A stretch of 64,000 nucleotides of DNA from Nocardiopsis sp. FIRDI 009 (GCF_003386285.1 NZ_QPNC01000008.1:62001-126000), one strand, 5' to 3'; shown: positions 25,230 to 36,832, counted from the stretch's first letter. Numbers and translations: made by a program. The notes: generated by a model not told the origin, from the sequence alone.

Positions 25230-25904
25230 ATGGTCGCTCGCCCGAGCGCCGTTGCTTTCGATGTGCTCGAAACCCTGGTGAACCTGGCTCCGCTCCGCAC
25301 GCGGTTGGAGGAGATCGGTCAGCCCGCTCAGCTGTTGGAGCCGTGGTTCATGCGTTTCCAGCGCGACTCGATGGCGTTGACCCTTGCCGGGGATTTCGGA
25401 TCGTTCGAGTCGGTGGCACGGCAGGCGTTGCGCACCGACACCGGACACACCGCCTCCGAGGACGAGATCGGCTACGTGCTGGAGGGGTTCGGCCGACTGC
25501 CCGCGTATCCCGACGCCGAACCGGCGCTGCGTCGGCTCTCCGAAGCCGGGCTGCGGATCGGCTGCCTGACCGTCGGCAGCGCGGAGAACACGGCGCTCTG
25601 CCTGGAACGAGCGGGCCTGGCGCACCACGTGGACCAGGTGATCACCGCGGAGAAGGCCGGCACTTGGAAACCCGCGCCGTCCGTCTACCGGGTGGCGGCC
25701 AGCGAACTCGGAACATCACCCGGCGACATGGCGCTGGTCGCGGTACACGCCTGGGACTGTCACGGCGCCAAACGCGCCGGCTGTCTCGCCGGTTGGTGTG
25801 AGCGGTTGGAAGGCCGACACGGTGACGTCTTCACAGCACCTGACGTAAGCGGCGCCGATCTTGTCCAGGTCGCCGAACGCCTGCTGCGGCTGTCCTCCGA
25901 CTGA
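25230..25904 (+). CDS. HAD-family hydrolase (haloacid dehalogenase-like)
   Basis: 224 residues with ATG behind GAGGGAGG. HAD motif I is F-D-V-L-E-T-L (nucleophile Asp about 10; many relatives have F-D-V-N-E-T). Motif II is L-T-V-G-S-A-E-N, motif III the Lys in W-K-P-A-P-S-V-Y, and motif IV A-V-H-A-W-D-C-H-G-A. The cap has A-L-T-L-A-G-D-F, as in type II 2-haloacid dehalogenase relatives. It is a soluble enzyme acting on a small phosphorylated or halogenated compound; substrate is unknown. It stands alone. Confidence 0.85.
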   Translation: MVARPSAVAFDVLETLVNLAPLRTRLEEIGQPAQLLEPWFMRFQRDSMALTLAGDFGSFESVARQALRTDTGHTASEDEIGYVLEGFGRLPAYPDAEPALRRLSEAGLRIGCLTVGSAENTALCLERAGLAHHVDQVITAEKAGTWKPAPSVYRVAASELGTSPGDMALVAVHAWDCHGAKRAGCLAGWCERLEGRHGDVFTAPDVSGADLVQVAERLLRLSSD

Positions 25905-26296
25905 GTTCCGCCCAGAGCGTTCCGTTCAGGATGTGATGGGGGTTCTCGCATCTGTCGGGCGGGGAGCGAGGATGAACGGGCGACTGTTTCCCATCGACCG
26001 CACCGCACCGTGCGATGGAAGGTGGCCTCCGGCCCGTGGACCCCGTGAGGCGCCATCGGGGGCCACCTCCCCGACACCCGCCGGAGCATATCCCCAGGGC
26101 TGTGCCCCGGTCTGCGCCCTGAGCCGCCCCACCCCGCGCCGGAGTCCGCCGGAACGCGGTTCATCCGCACAGATCGCGGGAGGAGCGCGAGGCCGCGACC
26201 CCACACTGCGGCAGACCTGACGGGACGACCTGATCACGGTTGGGGCCGGAGACGGACCGAGACCGGGGACACGGCGGCGTGGAAGACCCACCGACC
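25905..26296. other. intergenic region
   Basis: No gene recognised. It contains a wide 8-bp inverted repeat, AGGTGGCC near 26021 and GGCCACCT near 26064, which may end HAD-gene or regulator transcription from either side. Confidence 0.3.
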
Positions 26297-27253
26297 TCAC
26301 TGGTTGGCTTCGATCAGCCCCCGGGCGCGGCGGAGCAGTGCCTCACGCACGGCGTCGGTGGAGAGCACCCTGAAAGGTGTGCCGAGGCCGAGCAGGTAGT
26401 CGACGAGCTGTTCCACGTCGTTGCCGCCGATCTCGACCACCGTGGCACCGGGACCGTCGGGGGCGTGCGCGCCGATCGTGGACGGGACCACGGCCAGGGC
26501 CCGGTCCAGGGGAAGCGGGAGCCGAACCGTCGCATACACCGGGTACACGACGCTCGCGATGCCCCGGGAGACCAGCGACGCGGCATCCGGCGGATCGACC
26601 AGGTCGACCGGCTCGGCGGTGATCCGCGTCCCCGTCACACGGTCGGCCCGGAACGTACGCCACTGGCCCCGGCCGACGTCGCGGGCGACGAAGTACCAGC
26701 GAAGGCCCGTGTGGACGAGGCGGTACGGATCGACGTACCGGATGGTCGAACGCCCCGCGTGGTCCCGGTACGACAGCTCGGTACGCGTCCCGCCGCGGCA
26801 CGCTGTCGCCAGTTCCAGCAGCCTGTCCGGGCTGATCTGCGGCTCCTCGGACCGCGGGGTGTGCGCCAGGGTGGCGTCGAGTTCGCCCAGTCGGCCGGCC
26901 AGCCGCCTCGGCAGGGCCTGTCGGAGCTTCAGAAGGGCCGACAACGCGGCTTGGTCAGCGCCCAGGGCCCCGCTGAGCGCGGCCGACCGCAGGCCGACGG
27001 CCACGGCCAGAGCCTCCTCGTCGTCCAGAACCAGCGGGGGCAACCGGGTGCCGGGGCTGAGCCGGTAGCCGCCCCAGGGCCCCGGGGCGGATTCGATGCC
27101 GTAGCCCAGATCCCGTAGCCGAGCGATGTCACGCCGGACCGTCCGCTCGGTGACCGACATGTGTTCGGCCAGTTCACCGCAGGTCCGGACCGGTCGTGTG
27201 GACAACAGCGACACCAGTCGCAGCAGTCGAGAAGTGGCATGCGTCACGGTCAC
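26297..27253 (-). CDS. WYL-domain HTH transcriptional regulator
   Basis: 318 residues if started at GTG 27253 (GTG 27247 is also possible; no RBS is seen, so the mRNA may be leaderless). The N-terminal winged helix (R-L-L-R-L-V-S-L-L-S, T-V-R-R-D-I-A-R-L-R-D-L-G-Y) belongs to the YafY/DeoR type. The linker has L-S-P-G-T-R-L-P-P-L-V-L-D-D-E-E. The WYL domain has Y-V-D-P-Y-R-L-V, R-W-Y-F-V-A-R-D and T-F-R-A-D-R-V, and a WCX C-terminal extension follows. Such proteins bind DNA as dimers and sense nucleic acid or metabolite ligands. It is divergent from the VOC gene at 27311, which it probably controls. Confidence 0.9.
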   Translation of the reverse strand: MTVTHATSRLLRLVSLLSTRPVRTCGELAEHMSVTERTVRRDIARLRDLGYGIESAPGPWGGYRLSPGTRLPPLVLDDEEALAVAVGLRSAALSGALGADQAALSALLKLRQALPRRLAGRLGELDATLAHTPRSEEPQISPDRLLELATACRGGTRTELSYRDHAGRSTIRYVDPYRLVHTGLRWYFVARDVGRGQWRTFRADRVTGTRITAEPVDLVDPPDAASLVSRGIASVVYPVYATVRLPLPLDRALAVVPSTIGAHAPDGPGATVVEIGGNDVEQLVDYLLGLGTPFRVLSTDAVREALLRRARGLIEANQ

Positions 27254-27310
27254 CCGGTGTGGGGGAAGACCAGGACAGTACCTGTCCGGGTCGCCCTCTA
27301 CCGTCCCACC

Positions 27311-27703
27311 ATGAGCACAGGAGATACCCCGTCCACCCCCGTGATCCGATTCCTCTCCGTCGACTTCGACTGCCCGGACCCGGCCGAGCTCGCCCGCTTC
27401 TATCGCGACGCCCTCGACCTGCCCGTGCTGTTCTCCAGCGACGACTTCGTCCTGCTCGGCCGGGCGGACGCCCCTGGGCTGGGGTTCGTCCGGCAGACCG
27501 ACTACCGGCCCCCGACCTGGCCCGACCCCGCCCAGCAGAAACAGGCGCACATCGAACTGGGTGTCGAGGACCTGGACGCCGCGCAGGACCGGATGCTGGC
27601 CCTGGGCGCCGTGGCGGCCCCGTTCCAGCCGCGGCCCGATGTGTGGCGGGTGCTGCTGGACCCGGCGGGCCACCCCTTCTGCCTCTCCACGCACGGAGTC
27701 TGA
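27311..27703 (+). CDS. VOC-family (glyoxalase-like) protein
   Basis: 130 residues with two beta-alpha-beta-beta-beta modules: F-D-C-P-D-P-A-E-L-A-R-F-Y-R-D-A-L-D-L and H-I-E-L-G-V-E-D-L-D-A-A, ending in D-P-A-G-H-P-F-C-L. It follows the subgroup in which the C-terminal module carries His and Glu ligands. The substrate is probably a small electrophile or antibiotic. It is divergent from the WYL regulator with 57 bases between starts, the usual arrangement for a regulator and its target. Confidence 0.87.
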   Translation: MSTGDTPSTPVIRFLSVDFDCPDPAELARFYRDALDLPVLFSSDDFVLLGRADAPGLGFVRQTDYRPPTWPDPAQQKQAHIELGVEDLDAAQDRMLALGAVAAPFQPRPDVWRVLLDPAGHPFCLSTHGV

Positions 27704-28120
27704 CACCAGGGGCCCTTCGAGCCGAGCCGGAGTCCGTGGCGCGGGATCGGGCGGCTCCTCGTTCTGCGGCGGTGACGACGTCGTCGCGCCCGAGGTCCCG
27801 CCTGACGGCGAACCCCAGCCTGTAGACCACGGGGCAGAGCTCCCCGATCGCCCGGGTGAGGGCCGGTGAGGTGTTCGGATCCCTGTGTCCGTCGATCATG
27901 AGGTGCCGCCGATCCGGCGCCTCCGCCACCGGGTACCCGGACATCGGGTCCCCGGACTCGGAGGGCGAGTCCCGGCCTTTCCGCCTCCAGGAGGCTCGGT
28001 GATCAGGAGGCCCGGTGGGCACGAGAACACCTCACGCGCCGCCTGCGCGGAGGGGGTCCGCGCCCGCTCGGCGTTCCGCGCTCCGGCACACCGGTCGCGC
28101 GGGCCGGGTCGGACGAGCGG
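27704..28120. other. intergenic region with one unrecognised minus-strand frame
   Basis: A minus-strand frame from about 27944 reads H-L-M-I-D-G-H-R-D-P-N-T-S-P-A-L-T-R-A-I and then V-Y-R-L-G-F-A-V-R-R-D-L-G. It looks coding-like but belongs to no family I recognise and has no clear RBS. It could be a gene fragment. Confidence 0.3.
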
Positions 28121-28840
28121 TCAGACGCCGGGGCGGGCCGCGGCGGGGGACCGCGTGCCGATGTCGGGGTCCGGCACGGCTCTGATCAGCAGCCACGCGA
28201 TGAACGAGAGTTCCGCGATCGCCGCGGGGGTCATGGCGAACGCTGAGATGTCCGCGCCGAACTCGGGGGCGAGGAGGCGCGCGAACACGTCCGTGAGGTG
28301 GCCGCAGCAACCGATCACCAACAGGACGCCCAGCGCCTTGGGGAAGTAGCCGGACCTGACGACCAGGTAGCCCAGCGGCAGCAGCCACAGACCGAAGTAC
28401 GTCTGCGCGATCAGGTACCCGTCGTGCTGCATCCCGGTGAACAGCAGGGTGAGCTGGTCGGAGGCGGCCGGGCCGAGAGCGTCGGCGTGGCCCTGGTCGG
28501 TGGCGACCCTCAGCGCCGCGTTCTGGTTGAGCAGGTTCAGGCTCTGCATCGCGACGCTGACCGCGACGATGGTGACCATCGCGGCGGCGACCAGCTGGTT
28601 GACGCGCCTGAGCAGCAGGTACAGGGTCATGGCGGTCAGTAGGAAGGCGGTGGCCCCCACCAGTTCGCTGACGAGCCCGACACGGAACAGGGTGGCCGAG
28701 GCGTCGATGTTGTCGGCGGTGGCCCCGGCGTCCCCCGGATCGACGATCCGCGTGTTCACCACTCCGGCGAAGATGGTGAACACGGCGACGAGCAGGTACA
28801 GGGCACCCGCGGCCCGCGCGAGCGTCTTCGGTGCGGTCAC
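28121..28840 (-). CDS. DUF4386 membrane protein
   Basis: 239 residues from a GTG with AGGAGAGG upstream. About six membrane helices are visible. The order A-R-A-A-G-A-L-Y-L, then R-I-V-D-P-G-D, then A-F-L-L-T-A-M-T-L-Y-L-L-L-R and G-L-W-L-L-P-L-G-Y-L-V is that of the DUF4386 family, whose function is unknown. It lies 65 bases after the NmrA-type gene on the same strand. Both are divergent from the TetR gene at 29741, so they probably form its regulon. Confidence 0.85.
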   Translation of the reverse strand: MTAPKTLARAAGALYLLVAVFTIFAGVVNTRIVDPGDAGATADNIDASATLFRVGLVSELVGATAFLLTAMTLYLLLRRVNQLVAAAMVTIVAVSVAMQSLNLLNQNAALRVATDQGHADALGPAASDQLTLLFTGMQHDGYLIAQTYFGLWLLPLGYLVVRSGYFPKALGVLLVIGCCGHLTDVFARLLAPEFGADISAFAMTPAAIAELSFIAWLLIRAVPDPDIGTRSPAAARPGV

Positions 28841-28905
28841 GGTGTGGTCCTCTCCTGGTGCGCGGAGCCGGGCGGTCGGGCCCGGCGCTGGCGGCCGACG
28901 GGCGC

Positions 28906-29640
28906 TCACGCCGGGCCGCCGGCGTGAGCGAGGGCCGACGGGGTCAGCCGGCCGACGATGGCCGGCGCCTCGTGGACGAGGTCGTCGTTCTCCACCGCCT
29001 CGACCATGAAGCGGGCGTAGTCCACGCGGCGGGTCAGGTTGCTCGCGAGGACGGGATCGCCCACGTGCCGACTCCACACCGGCAGCCCCTGGCTGTCGCC
29101 CTCCTCCAGGTCGCTGCCGCGCACGACCGTCCACCGGGTGTCGCTGGCGAAGACCCGCCGGCACGCCGCCACCTGGTCGTCCACGTCGACGACACGGGCG
29201 AGCTTGGCCAGCCGACCGAACACGGCCGCGTACAGCCTGAACCGCCGGGTGTAGACGTCCTTGCCGTCGCGGGTGATGTGCCAGCCGCAGGAGAACACCA
29301 GGCGCGCGCCCGGGGGCGCGTGGTCGAGCACGGCCTGGGCCGTTCCGGAGGCGTAGTGGTGCACCCCCCACGGCACCAGCACCGTGAGCACGGCGTCGCA
29401 CCCGTCCACCGCCCGCGCGATGACCTCGCGGTCGTCGGTCATGCCGGGGAGCACCGTGATCCGCCCCTCGAACTCGGCGAGCTTGTCCACGCTCTGCTCG
29501 CGGCAGACCCCCACGACCTCGTACCCGCGGTCCAGCGCGTGCCGCACCATGTGGCGGCCGAGCTTCCCGGAGGCGCCGACGACGCACATCCTCTTCCCCG
29601 TGCCCGGTTTCCCGGTTCCGTCCCTGCTGATCGGTTCCAC
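28906..29640 (-). CDS. NmrA/atypical SDR NAD(P)-binding protein
   Basis: 244 residues. The N-terminal Rossmann motif V-V-G-A-S-G-K-L-G-R-H is typical of NmrA-like and extended SDR proteins, followed by A-L-D-R-G-Y-E-V-V-G-V-C-R. No Tyr-x-x-x-Lys catalytic pair is evident, so it may be a redox sensor or an isoflavone-reductase-like enzyme. It is the first gene downstream of the divergent TetR operator region, followed by the DUF4386 gene. Confidence 0.82.
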   Translation of the reverse strand: MEPISRDGTGKPGTGKRMCVVGASGKLGRHMVRHALDRGYEVVGVCREQSVDKLAEFEGRITVLPGMTDDREVIARAVDGCDAVLTVLVPWGVHHYASGTAQAVLDHAPPGARLVFSCGWHITRDGKDVYTRRFRLYAAVFGRLAKLARVVDVDDQVAACRRVFASDTRWTVVRGSDLEEGDSQGLPVWSRHVGDPVLASNLTRRVDYARFMVEAVENDDLVHEAPAIVGRLTPSALAHAGGPA

Positions 29641-29669
29641 GGCCCTCTCCCTCGTCCGCCACCGCCTGT

Positions 29670-29703
29670 CTTACGCCGTAAGGTATATGCCTTGCAGTGT
29701 AAG
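29670..29703. promoter_or_regulatory. paired operator-like palindromes between nmrA-like and TetR genes
   Basis: CTTACGCCGTAAG (29670-29682) is a perfect palindrome around three bases. CTTGCAGTGTAAG (29691-29703) matches it at 9 of 13 positions and keeps both outer arms. The two sites are 21 bases apart, two turns of the helix, so two TetR dimers could bind the same face. They lie between the divergent starts at 29640 and 29741. Confidence 0.65.
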
Positions 29704-29740
29704 GTTGTCAAGAGTCCGCGTATCCCAGACAGGAGGACCC

Positions 29741-30412
29741 GTGACCACGGAGCCCGCCGACACACCCCGCCGCGACCCGCTCAGCAGGGAGGCGGTGATC
29801 CGCACGGCGGTCGCGCTGGCGGACGAGTCCGGCACCGGCGCGCCGAGCATGCGCGGCCTCGCCAAACGGCTCGGCGTCGAGGCCATGTCGCTGTACCACC
29901 ACTTCCGCAACAAGGAGGCGATCCTCGACGGCATGGTCGACCTCGTCTTCGGTGAGGTCGAACTCCCACCGGACGACGTCGACTGGCGGACCGCGATGCG
30001 ACGGCGCGCCTCCTCGCTGCGCGACGCGCTGACCCGTCACCCGTGGGCGATCAGCCTGATGGACTCCCGGACCAGCCCCGGCCACGCGACCCTGCGCCAC
30101 CACGACGCGGTCATCGGCTGCCTACGCGCGGGCGGCTTCTCGATCTCCGGCGCCGCGCACGCGCTCTCGGTGCTGGACAGCTACGTGTACGGGTTCACGC
30201 TCCAGGAGCTCAGCCTGCCCTTCACCTCGTCGGCCGATCTCGAGGACGTGGCGGGCGCCATGCTGGAACGACTCCCCCGCGACGAGTTCCCCCACCTCAG
30301 CGAGATGATCGTCGACCGGGCCCTCAAGCCCGGCTACGCCTACTCCGAGGAGTTCGGGGTCGGGCTCGACCTGATCCTCGACGGGCTCCAGCGGCGGCGC
30401 GAGAGCCTCTGA
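29741..30412 (+). CDS. TetR-family transcriptional regulator
   Basis: 223 residues from a GTG with AGGAGG six bases upstream. The N-terminal HTH has A-V-A-L-A-D-E-S-G, M-R-G-L-A-K-R-L-G-V and M-S-L-Y-H-H-F-R-N-K. The C-terminal part (L-T-R-H-P-W-A-I-S-L-M, L-D-S-Y-V-Y-G-F) is the TetR_C_1 type seen in TetR-class drug-responsive repressors. It is divergent from the NmrA-like and DUF4386 genes and probably represses them and itself through the sites at 29670-29703. Confidence 0.92.
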   Translation: MTTEPADTPRRDPLSREAVIRTAVALADESGTGAPSMRGLAKRLGVEAMSLYHHFRNKEAILDGMVDLVFGEVELPPDDVDWRTAMRRRASSLRDALTRHPWAISLMDSRTSPGHATLRHHDAVIGCLRAGGFSISGAAHALSVLDSYVYGFTLQELSLPFTSSADLEDVAGAMLERLPRDEFPHLSEMIVDRALKPGYAYSEEFGVGLDLILDGLQRRRESL

Positions 30413-30528
30413 GCCGGTGGCCGCGGGACGACCGCGCGATCGGACGACGGAAAGGGAGCCCCCACCATGACCGGACGCCTCCTGCGGGTGGGACCGGTGA
30501 TCGTCGACGTCGTCGCCGCGGCGTCGTC

Positions 30529-31239
30529 TCACGGCCCGTCGCCCACCTCGCGCAGGACCAGCTCCCCGGCGTCCGGGAAGCCCCGGAGGAGACGCTCCCG
30601 GTGAGGCCCCAGCTCGGCTCCGCCGCGGCGGAGCCAGTCGGCCGTCAGGGAACGGAAGGCGGCCTCCCGCCGCCGTCCCGGGAGGGCGCCCGCCGACAGG
30701 ATGTCCCGTCCGGCCCCCTCCAGGGCGCGACAGCACGCCGCCAGGGGAAACCCGGCGGCCTCCCGGGGGTGGCGGGCCGAGCGCATCCGGATCATGGCCC
30801 AGGCCGCGAAGGTCGCCGCTCCACAGGTGGAACCCGCCAGGTCCCCCCACGGCGCGGGGCGCTCCGACAGACCGCCGCGGCGGAGCGGGAACAGCGCGCC
30901 GACCCGGCGGGCGGGTCCCGGCCGCCGCTCGGGGCCGAGCAGCGCGTCGATCCGGTGTCCGGCGGCCGCGCCCTGCTCCACCATCCACGCGCGGCGTTCG
31001 GGCCCCAGCCGCGCCATCCACTCCAGGACCGCCCGGGCACGCCGTTCCCGCTCGTTCCCGGACGGGCCCGTCGCCGCCCGGAACAGGGGGAGGGTGCCGT
31101 TGTCCCACACGTCGGCCGCGGTCCTGACCGTCCGGCGGTCGAACACGGGGGCGGAGGCGGCGTCGGCGATCTGGGTGAGGGACCGGTCCAGCAGGGCGCC
31201 CAGGGCGGCGAGGGCCGGTCCGGGAGGGGCGTGGCGCAC
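30529..31239 (-). CDS. hypothetical protein
   Basis: 236 residues from a GTG with AGGA nine bases upstream. It is helix-rich and full of Arg and Ala, with G-S-T-C-G-A-A-T-F-A-A-W-A-M and a Cys pair (A-A-C-C-R-A-L-E). No signal peptide, membrane segment or known motif is seen. It lies 46 bases before the membrane-protein gene on the same strand and may be co-transcribed with it. I do not recognise it. Confidence 0.6.
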   Translation of the reverse strand: MRHAPPGPALAALGALLDRSLTQIADAASAPVFDRRTVRTAADVWDNGTLPLFRAATGPSGNERERRARAVLEWMARLGPERRAWMVEQGAAAGHRIDALLGPERRPGPARRVGALFPLRRGGLSERPAPWGDLAGSTCGAATFAAWAMIRMRSARHPREAAGFPLAACCRALEGAGRDILSAGALPGRRREAAFRSLTADWLRRGGAELGPHRERLLRGFPDAGELVLREVGDGP

Positions 31240-31285
31240 ATCTGAGATCCTGCCACCCCTCCCGGCGCGACCCTCCCTCGGGGGT

Positions 31286-32101
31286 TCAGTCCTCCCGCAT
31301 GCCCTGGAGGGCCTCCTCGACGCGGTCGAGGGTGTGGTTGGCGTCGGTGTAGCCCGCGACGGTGTTCTTCCCCGCGAGGTAGTCGCGCCCGTTCCGGACC
31401 GCGGGGAGCTCCTGGTACAGGGTGGTCGCCTGGAGGAGGTCCGCCATGAACGCGTTGACCTCGCCGCGCAGGTTCGAGTCGACGAACAGGACGGCCGCGT
31501 CGCCCACGACCGACCCGAGCCGCTCGTTCGAGACGACGGCCTCAGGCTCCGCCTCGTCGGCGACGGTGGCGTTCTCCTGCTCCGACCAGGTGAAGCCGAG
31601 CGGCGTCAGCAGGGTGCCGCTCATGTTGTCCTCACCCCACCGGACGGCCGTCGTGACGCCGCCGAACACCGCGGTGAGCGCCACCCCAGCGAGGGTCATG
31701 GGCACGGGGGTCGCCGGTCCGCGGCCGGTGGACGACAGCGACAGGACGGCGACCGCCGCGAAGGCGGCGCCCGCGAGGGCGGGGCAGACGAGCACGCCGA
31801 CCGTGGCCGCCGACCCGCCGAGGACCGCCAGGGCGCCGACGAGGATCGCGCGGTCGTGCGCGGACCACCGGTCCCCGGCGGCGCCCGGCAGGTGGACCGG
31901 CCGGCCGTGGGCGACCCGCCCGGCCGTGTACGGGGCGGCGTCGCCGGAGACGGCGAGGGTGCGGGCGTCGGCGGCCACGGGGAGCTTGGCCAGCGGCTCC
32001 AGCACGTACTGGAGCAGGTCGGCGGCGCGGTCCTGGTGGGCGGTGTCGAGGTCGGGCACCCAGTACCTGACGCTCTCCACGGGGTGGAGGGGCGCGCTCA
32101 C
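31286..32101 (-). CDS. hypothetical membrane protein
   Basis: 271 residues. The N-terminal third is soluble (Y-W-V-P-D-L-D-T-A-H-Q-D-R). Two or three helices lie around residues 90-155 (A-I-L-V-G-A-L-A-V-L-G-G and M-T-L-A-G-V-A-L-T-A-V-F-G-G-V). A helical C-terminal domain with acidic patches (V-A-D-E-A-E-P-E) is probably cytoplasmic. No family is recognised. It sits 65 bases downstream of the Spo0M-like gene. Confidence 0.6.
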   Translation of the reverse strand: MSAPLHPVESVRYWVPDLDTAHQDRAADLLQYVLEPLAKLPVAADARTLAVSGDAAPYTAGRVAHGRPVHLPGAAGDRWSAHDRAILVGALAVLGGSAATVGVLVCPALAGAAFAAVAVLSLSSTGRGPATPVPMTLAGVALTAVFGGVTTAVRWGEDNMSGTLLTPLGFTWSEQENATVADEAEPEAVVSNERLGSVVGDAAVLFVDSNLRGEVNAFMADLLQATTLYQELPAVRNGRDYLAGKNTVAGYTDANHTLDRVEEALQGMRED

Positions 32102-32166
32102 CGGTCCACGTCAACGGGACGGCGGGCCGGAGGGGCGGACCCGCCGTCCGGTCGCGGACCGCACCG

Positions 32167-32979
32167 TCAGAACAGGCCGCGCTCACCGGCGATCGCGTCG
32201 ATCCACTCGTGGAGGGTGCCCGCGATCGCCTCCGGGTCGGTGGACTCGTGCTCGATGCTCAGGCGCAGGAGCGTGTCGCCGCCCTCGCCGAACAGGACGC
32301 CGGGCTTCTTGTCCAGCTCCAGCACCACGTCCATCCCCTCCTCGTCGGTGAGGAAGGTCAGTTCGAGCGACTCCAGGCCCTCGTACTGCCCGGCGCCGGT
32401 GTACTCGAACTCCTGGTAGAAGGGCAGCTTCTGGCGGGTGCCGGGGATCTCGGCCTTCTCCAGGTCGACGTCCTTGAGCTCGAAGCCCAGCGCGTGCAGG
32501 GCCGCCAGGACCGCGACCTGGGCGGGGAGCGGCTCGATGAGCAGCGGGTCCACGTCCTTGCGGTCCAGGGCGTTGTCCACGTGCAGGCGCGTGTTGAGCC
32601 CCACCCCCTCCAGGAAGTGGTGGCCGTCCACCGCGGTGATGGGCGCCTCCATGGGAATGGTCAGCTCGAAGGCGACCTCGAACTCCTGCTCGGGCTCCAG
32701 CTCGAACGCCTCGTCGCTGACGACCTGCTCGGCGACGACCACGTCGATGGTGTACTCGCCCGGCTGCTCCTCGCCCTCGGAGTCCTCGTACTCGTACTCC
32801 TTCTCCACGGTGGCGCGCAGTCCGACGCTGATGCCCTCCACGGTCTGGGCGACGTTGCCGCCGGTGACCTTGATCGTGCCGGTGACGGTGCCGCCCGGGG
32901 TGACGGTCTCCTCGTCCAGGGTGGTCTCCACCGTGGCACCGCCGATGCCGACGCTGGCGAGCATGCGCTTGAAGATCAC
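32167..32979 (-). CDS. Spo0M-like sporulation-control protein
   Basis: 270 residues from a GTG. It starts F-K-R-M-L-A-S-V-G-I-G-G-A-T-V-E-T and continues with T-V-T-P-G-G-T-V-T-G-T-I-K-V-T-G-G, an arrestin-like beta-sandwich start. L-E-G-V-G-L-N-T-R-L-H-V-D-N-A-L-D and D-P-L-L-I-E-P follow. These match Spo0M (SpoOM) of Bacillus and Streptomyces, a cytoplasmic arrestin-fold protein affecting sporulation and cell division. Length is normal. The upstream region on the plus strand is a dense G-run block. Confidence 0.88.
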   Translation of the reverse strand: MIFKRMLASVGIGGATVETTLDEETVTPGGTVTGTIKVTGGNVAQTVEGISVGLRATVEKEYEYEDSEGEEQPGEYTIDVVVAEQVVSDEAFELEPEQEFEVAFELTIPMEAPITAVDGHHFLEGVGLNTRLHVDNALDRKDVDPLLIEPLPAQVAVLAALHALGFELKDVDLEKAEIPGTRQKLPFYQEFEYTGAGQYEGLESLELTFLTDEEGMDVVLELDKKPGVLFGEGGDTLLRLSIEHESTDPEAIAGTLHEWIDAIAGERGLF

Positions 32980-33445
32980 GGGGCGTCTCTTTCCTCGGTC
33001 CCGCCACCCCGGGCGCCGGGGGAAGGGGGTGGTGGACCCGTACGCGGGTGGATGGGGTACCGGCGCCGTGTTCTAGGACGCGGTGGGCTCGGTGCGGGTT
33101 TCCCGCCGTGCGCGGAGATTCGTGCCGGACGGGCTCACGGCGGTCCGTCCGGGTGGGGGAACGCGAGGTGGGGAGCGGGGCGGGAAGGCGGGAGGCGGGT
33201 GGTGGTGGGGGGTCGGGATACGGGCGCCGGAGGTGGGGGTTGAGGGTGGTGGGGCCGCGGGTCGGGGCACACGGCGCCGCCGGGCCGATGACAGCGCCCC
33301 CGAATCAATGGTCTCCCGGCGTGCGGCGCGCGGGCAACGCACGGTTCACGGCCTGTGGACGGCACGCGGACGCGCACCCGCGCGCGGAACCCCGGGAGCG
33401 CCGAGCCCGTGGACGGACCCCCGGCAGGTGCGCCAGGATCGGCGG
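32980..33445. other. intergenic region with dense G-run block
   Basis: Between 33151 and 33266 the plus strand carries more than ten runs of three or more G separated by one to seven bases. That is strong potential for G-quadruplexes on the plus strand and C-rich RNA from the minus strand. No gene is recognised on either strand. Confidence 0.6.
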
Positions 33446-33868
33446 ATGATCATCATGGAACCGGTCCTGGAGATCCGTCCGTCCGACGGCTTCGCCCTGT
33501 GGCCGGTCGGCGGCTCCGCCCCCTACGGCTTCCTGCCCCTCGACGGCGCGCTCGATCCGGCCGGGATCGGCTCGGCCGTGATGAGCGTCGCCGACGACAA
33601 CGACGTCGGCAGCTCCGAGGACCGTCCGACCCGCCCCGAGGAGTCGCCTGACGGATTCCTCCACGGGCTGCTCACCTCGGACGGCCCCGTCACGCCCGGC
33701 GGGCTGCGGGTCACCGACACCGCGAGCGGCACCACGCTGGTCCCCGGGTGCTGCGCGGGACTGGAGACCTGGCGGGAGTGGTGCGGACTCCCCGACGACC
33801 CCGGACCGGTCTGCCTCGGCCACGACCCCTCCCCCTCGCCGAACGCGTCGGAGGGGACATCCGGTTGA
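33446..33868 (+). CDS. hypothetical protein, possibly frameshifted
   Basis: 140 residues from ATG 33446 (ATG 33455 also possible). It begins M-E-P-V-L-E-I-R-P-S-D-G-F-A-L-W-P-V and contains C-C-A-G-L-E-T-W-R-E-W-C-G-L, then L-G-H-D-P-S-P-S-P and stops. Directly after a C-rich tract at 33833-33842 another frame reads E-R-V-G-G-D-I-R-L-T-V-D and then G-P-V-I-E-L-P-V-A-A-L-R-T-L-L, which looks like the natural end of such a protein. A one-base indel could therefore have cut the gene. The family is unknown. Confidence 0.55.
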   Translation: MIIMEPVLEIRPSDGFALWPVGGSAPYGFLPLDGALDPAGIGSAVMSVADDNDVGSSEDRPTRPEESPDGFLHGLLTSDGPVTPGGLRVTDTASGTTLVPGCCAGLETWREWCGLPDDPGPVCLGHDPSPSPNASEGTSG

Positions 33869-34031
33869 CCGTCGACACCGCGCGGGAGGGCGGTCCGGTG
33901 ATCGAGCTGCCCGTGGCTGCGCTCCGAACGCTGCTGGCCGGAGTCGCCGTGCCCGCACGACCACGGAAGCCGGCCCGGCCGGGGCGGCCGGACCGGCTCC
34001 GTCACCGGGCGTCAGGCACCCGGGGTGAGCA

Positions 34032-36708
<2,677 letters not shown>

Positions 36709-36832
36709 GCTCAGTAGTCTGGCTCGTTTTCTGGAGTAAGTCAAATGATGTGGTGAGTCTGACCTGACTCGGGGCAGCGCCGCTCCGCCACCCCGGACGC
36801 GGCACGCGCGGAGCGGGTGGTTTGATGACCGC

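Noticed and set aside
26240-27118. 292-codon plus-strand frame opposite the WYL regulator
   Set aside because: It is antisense shadow; the WYL regulator on the minus strand has all its domains.
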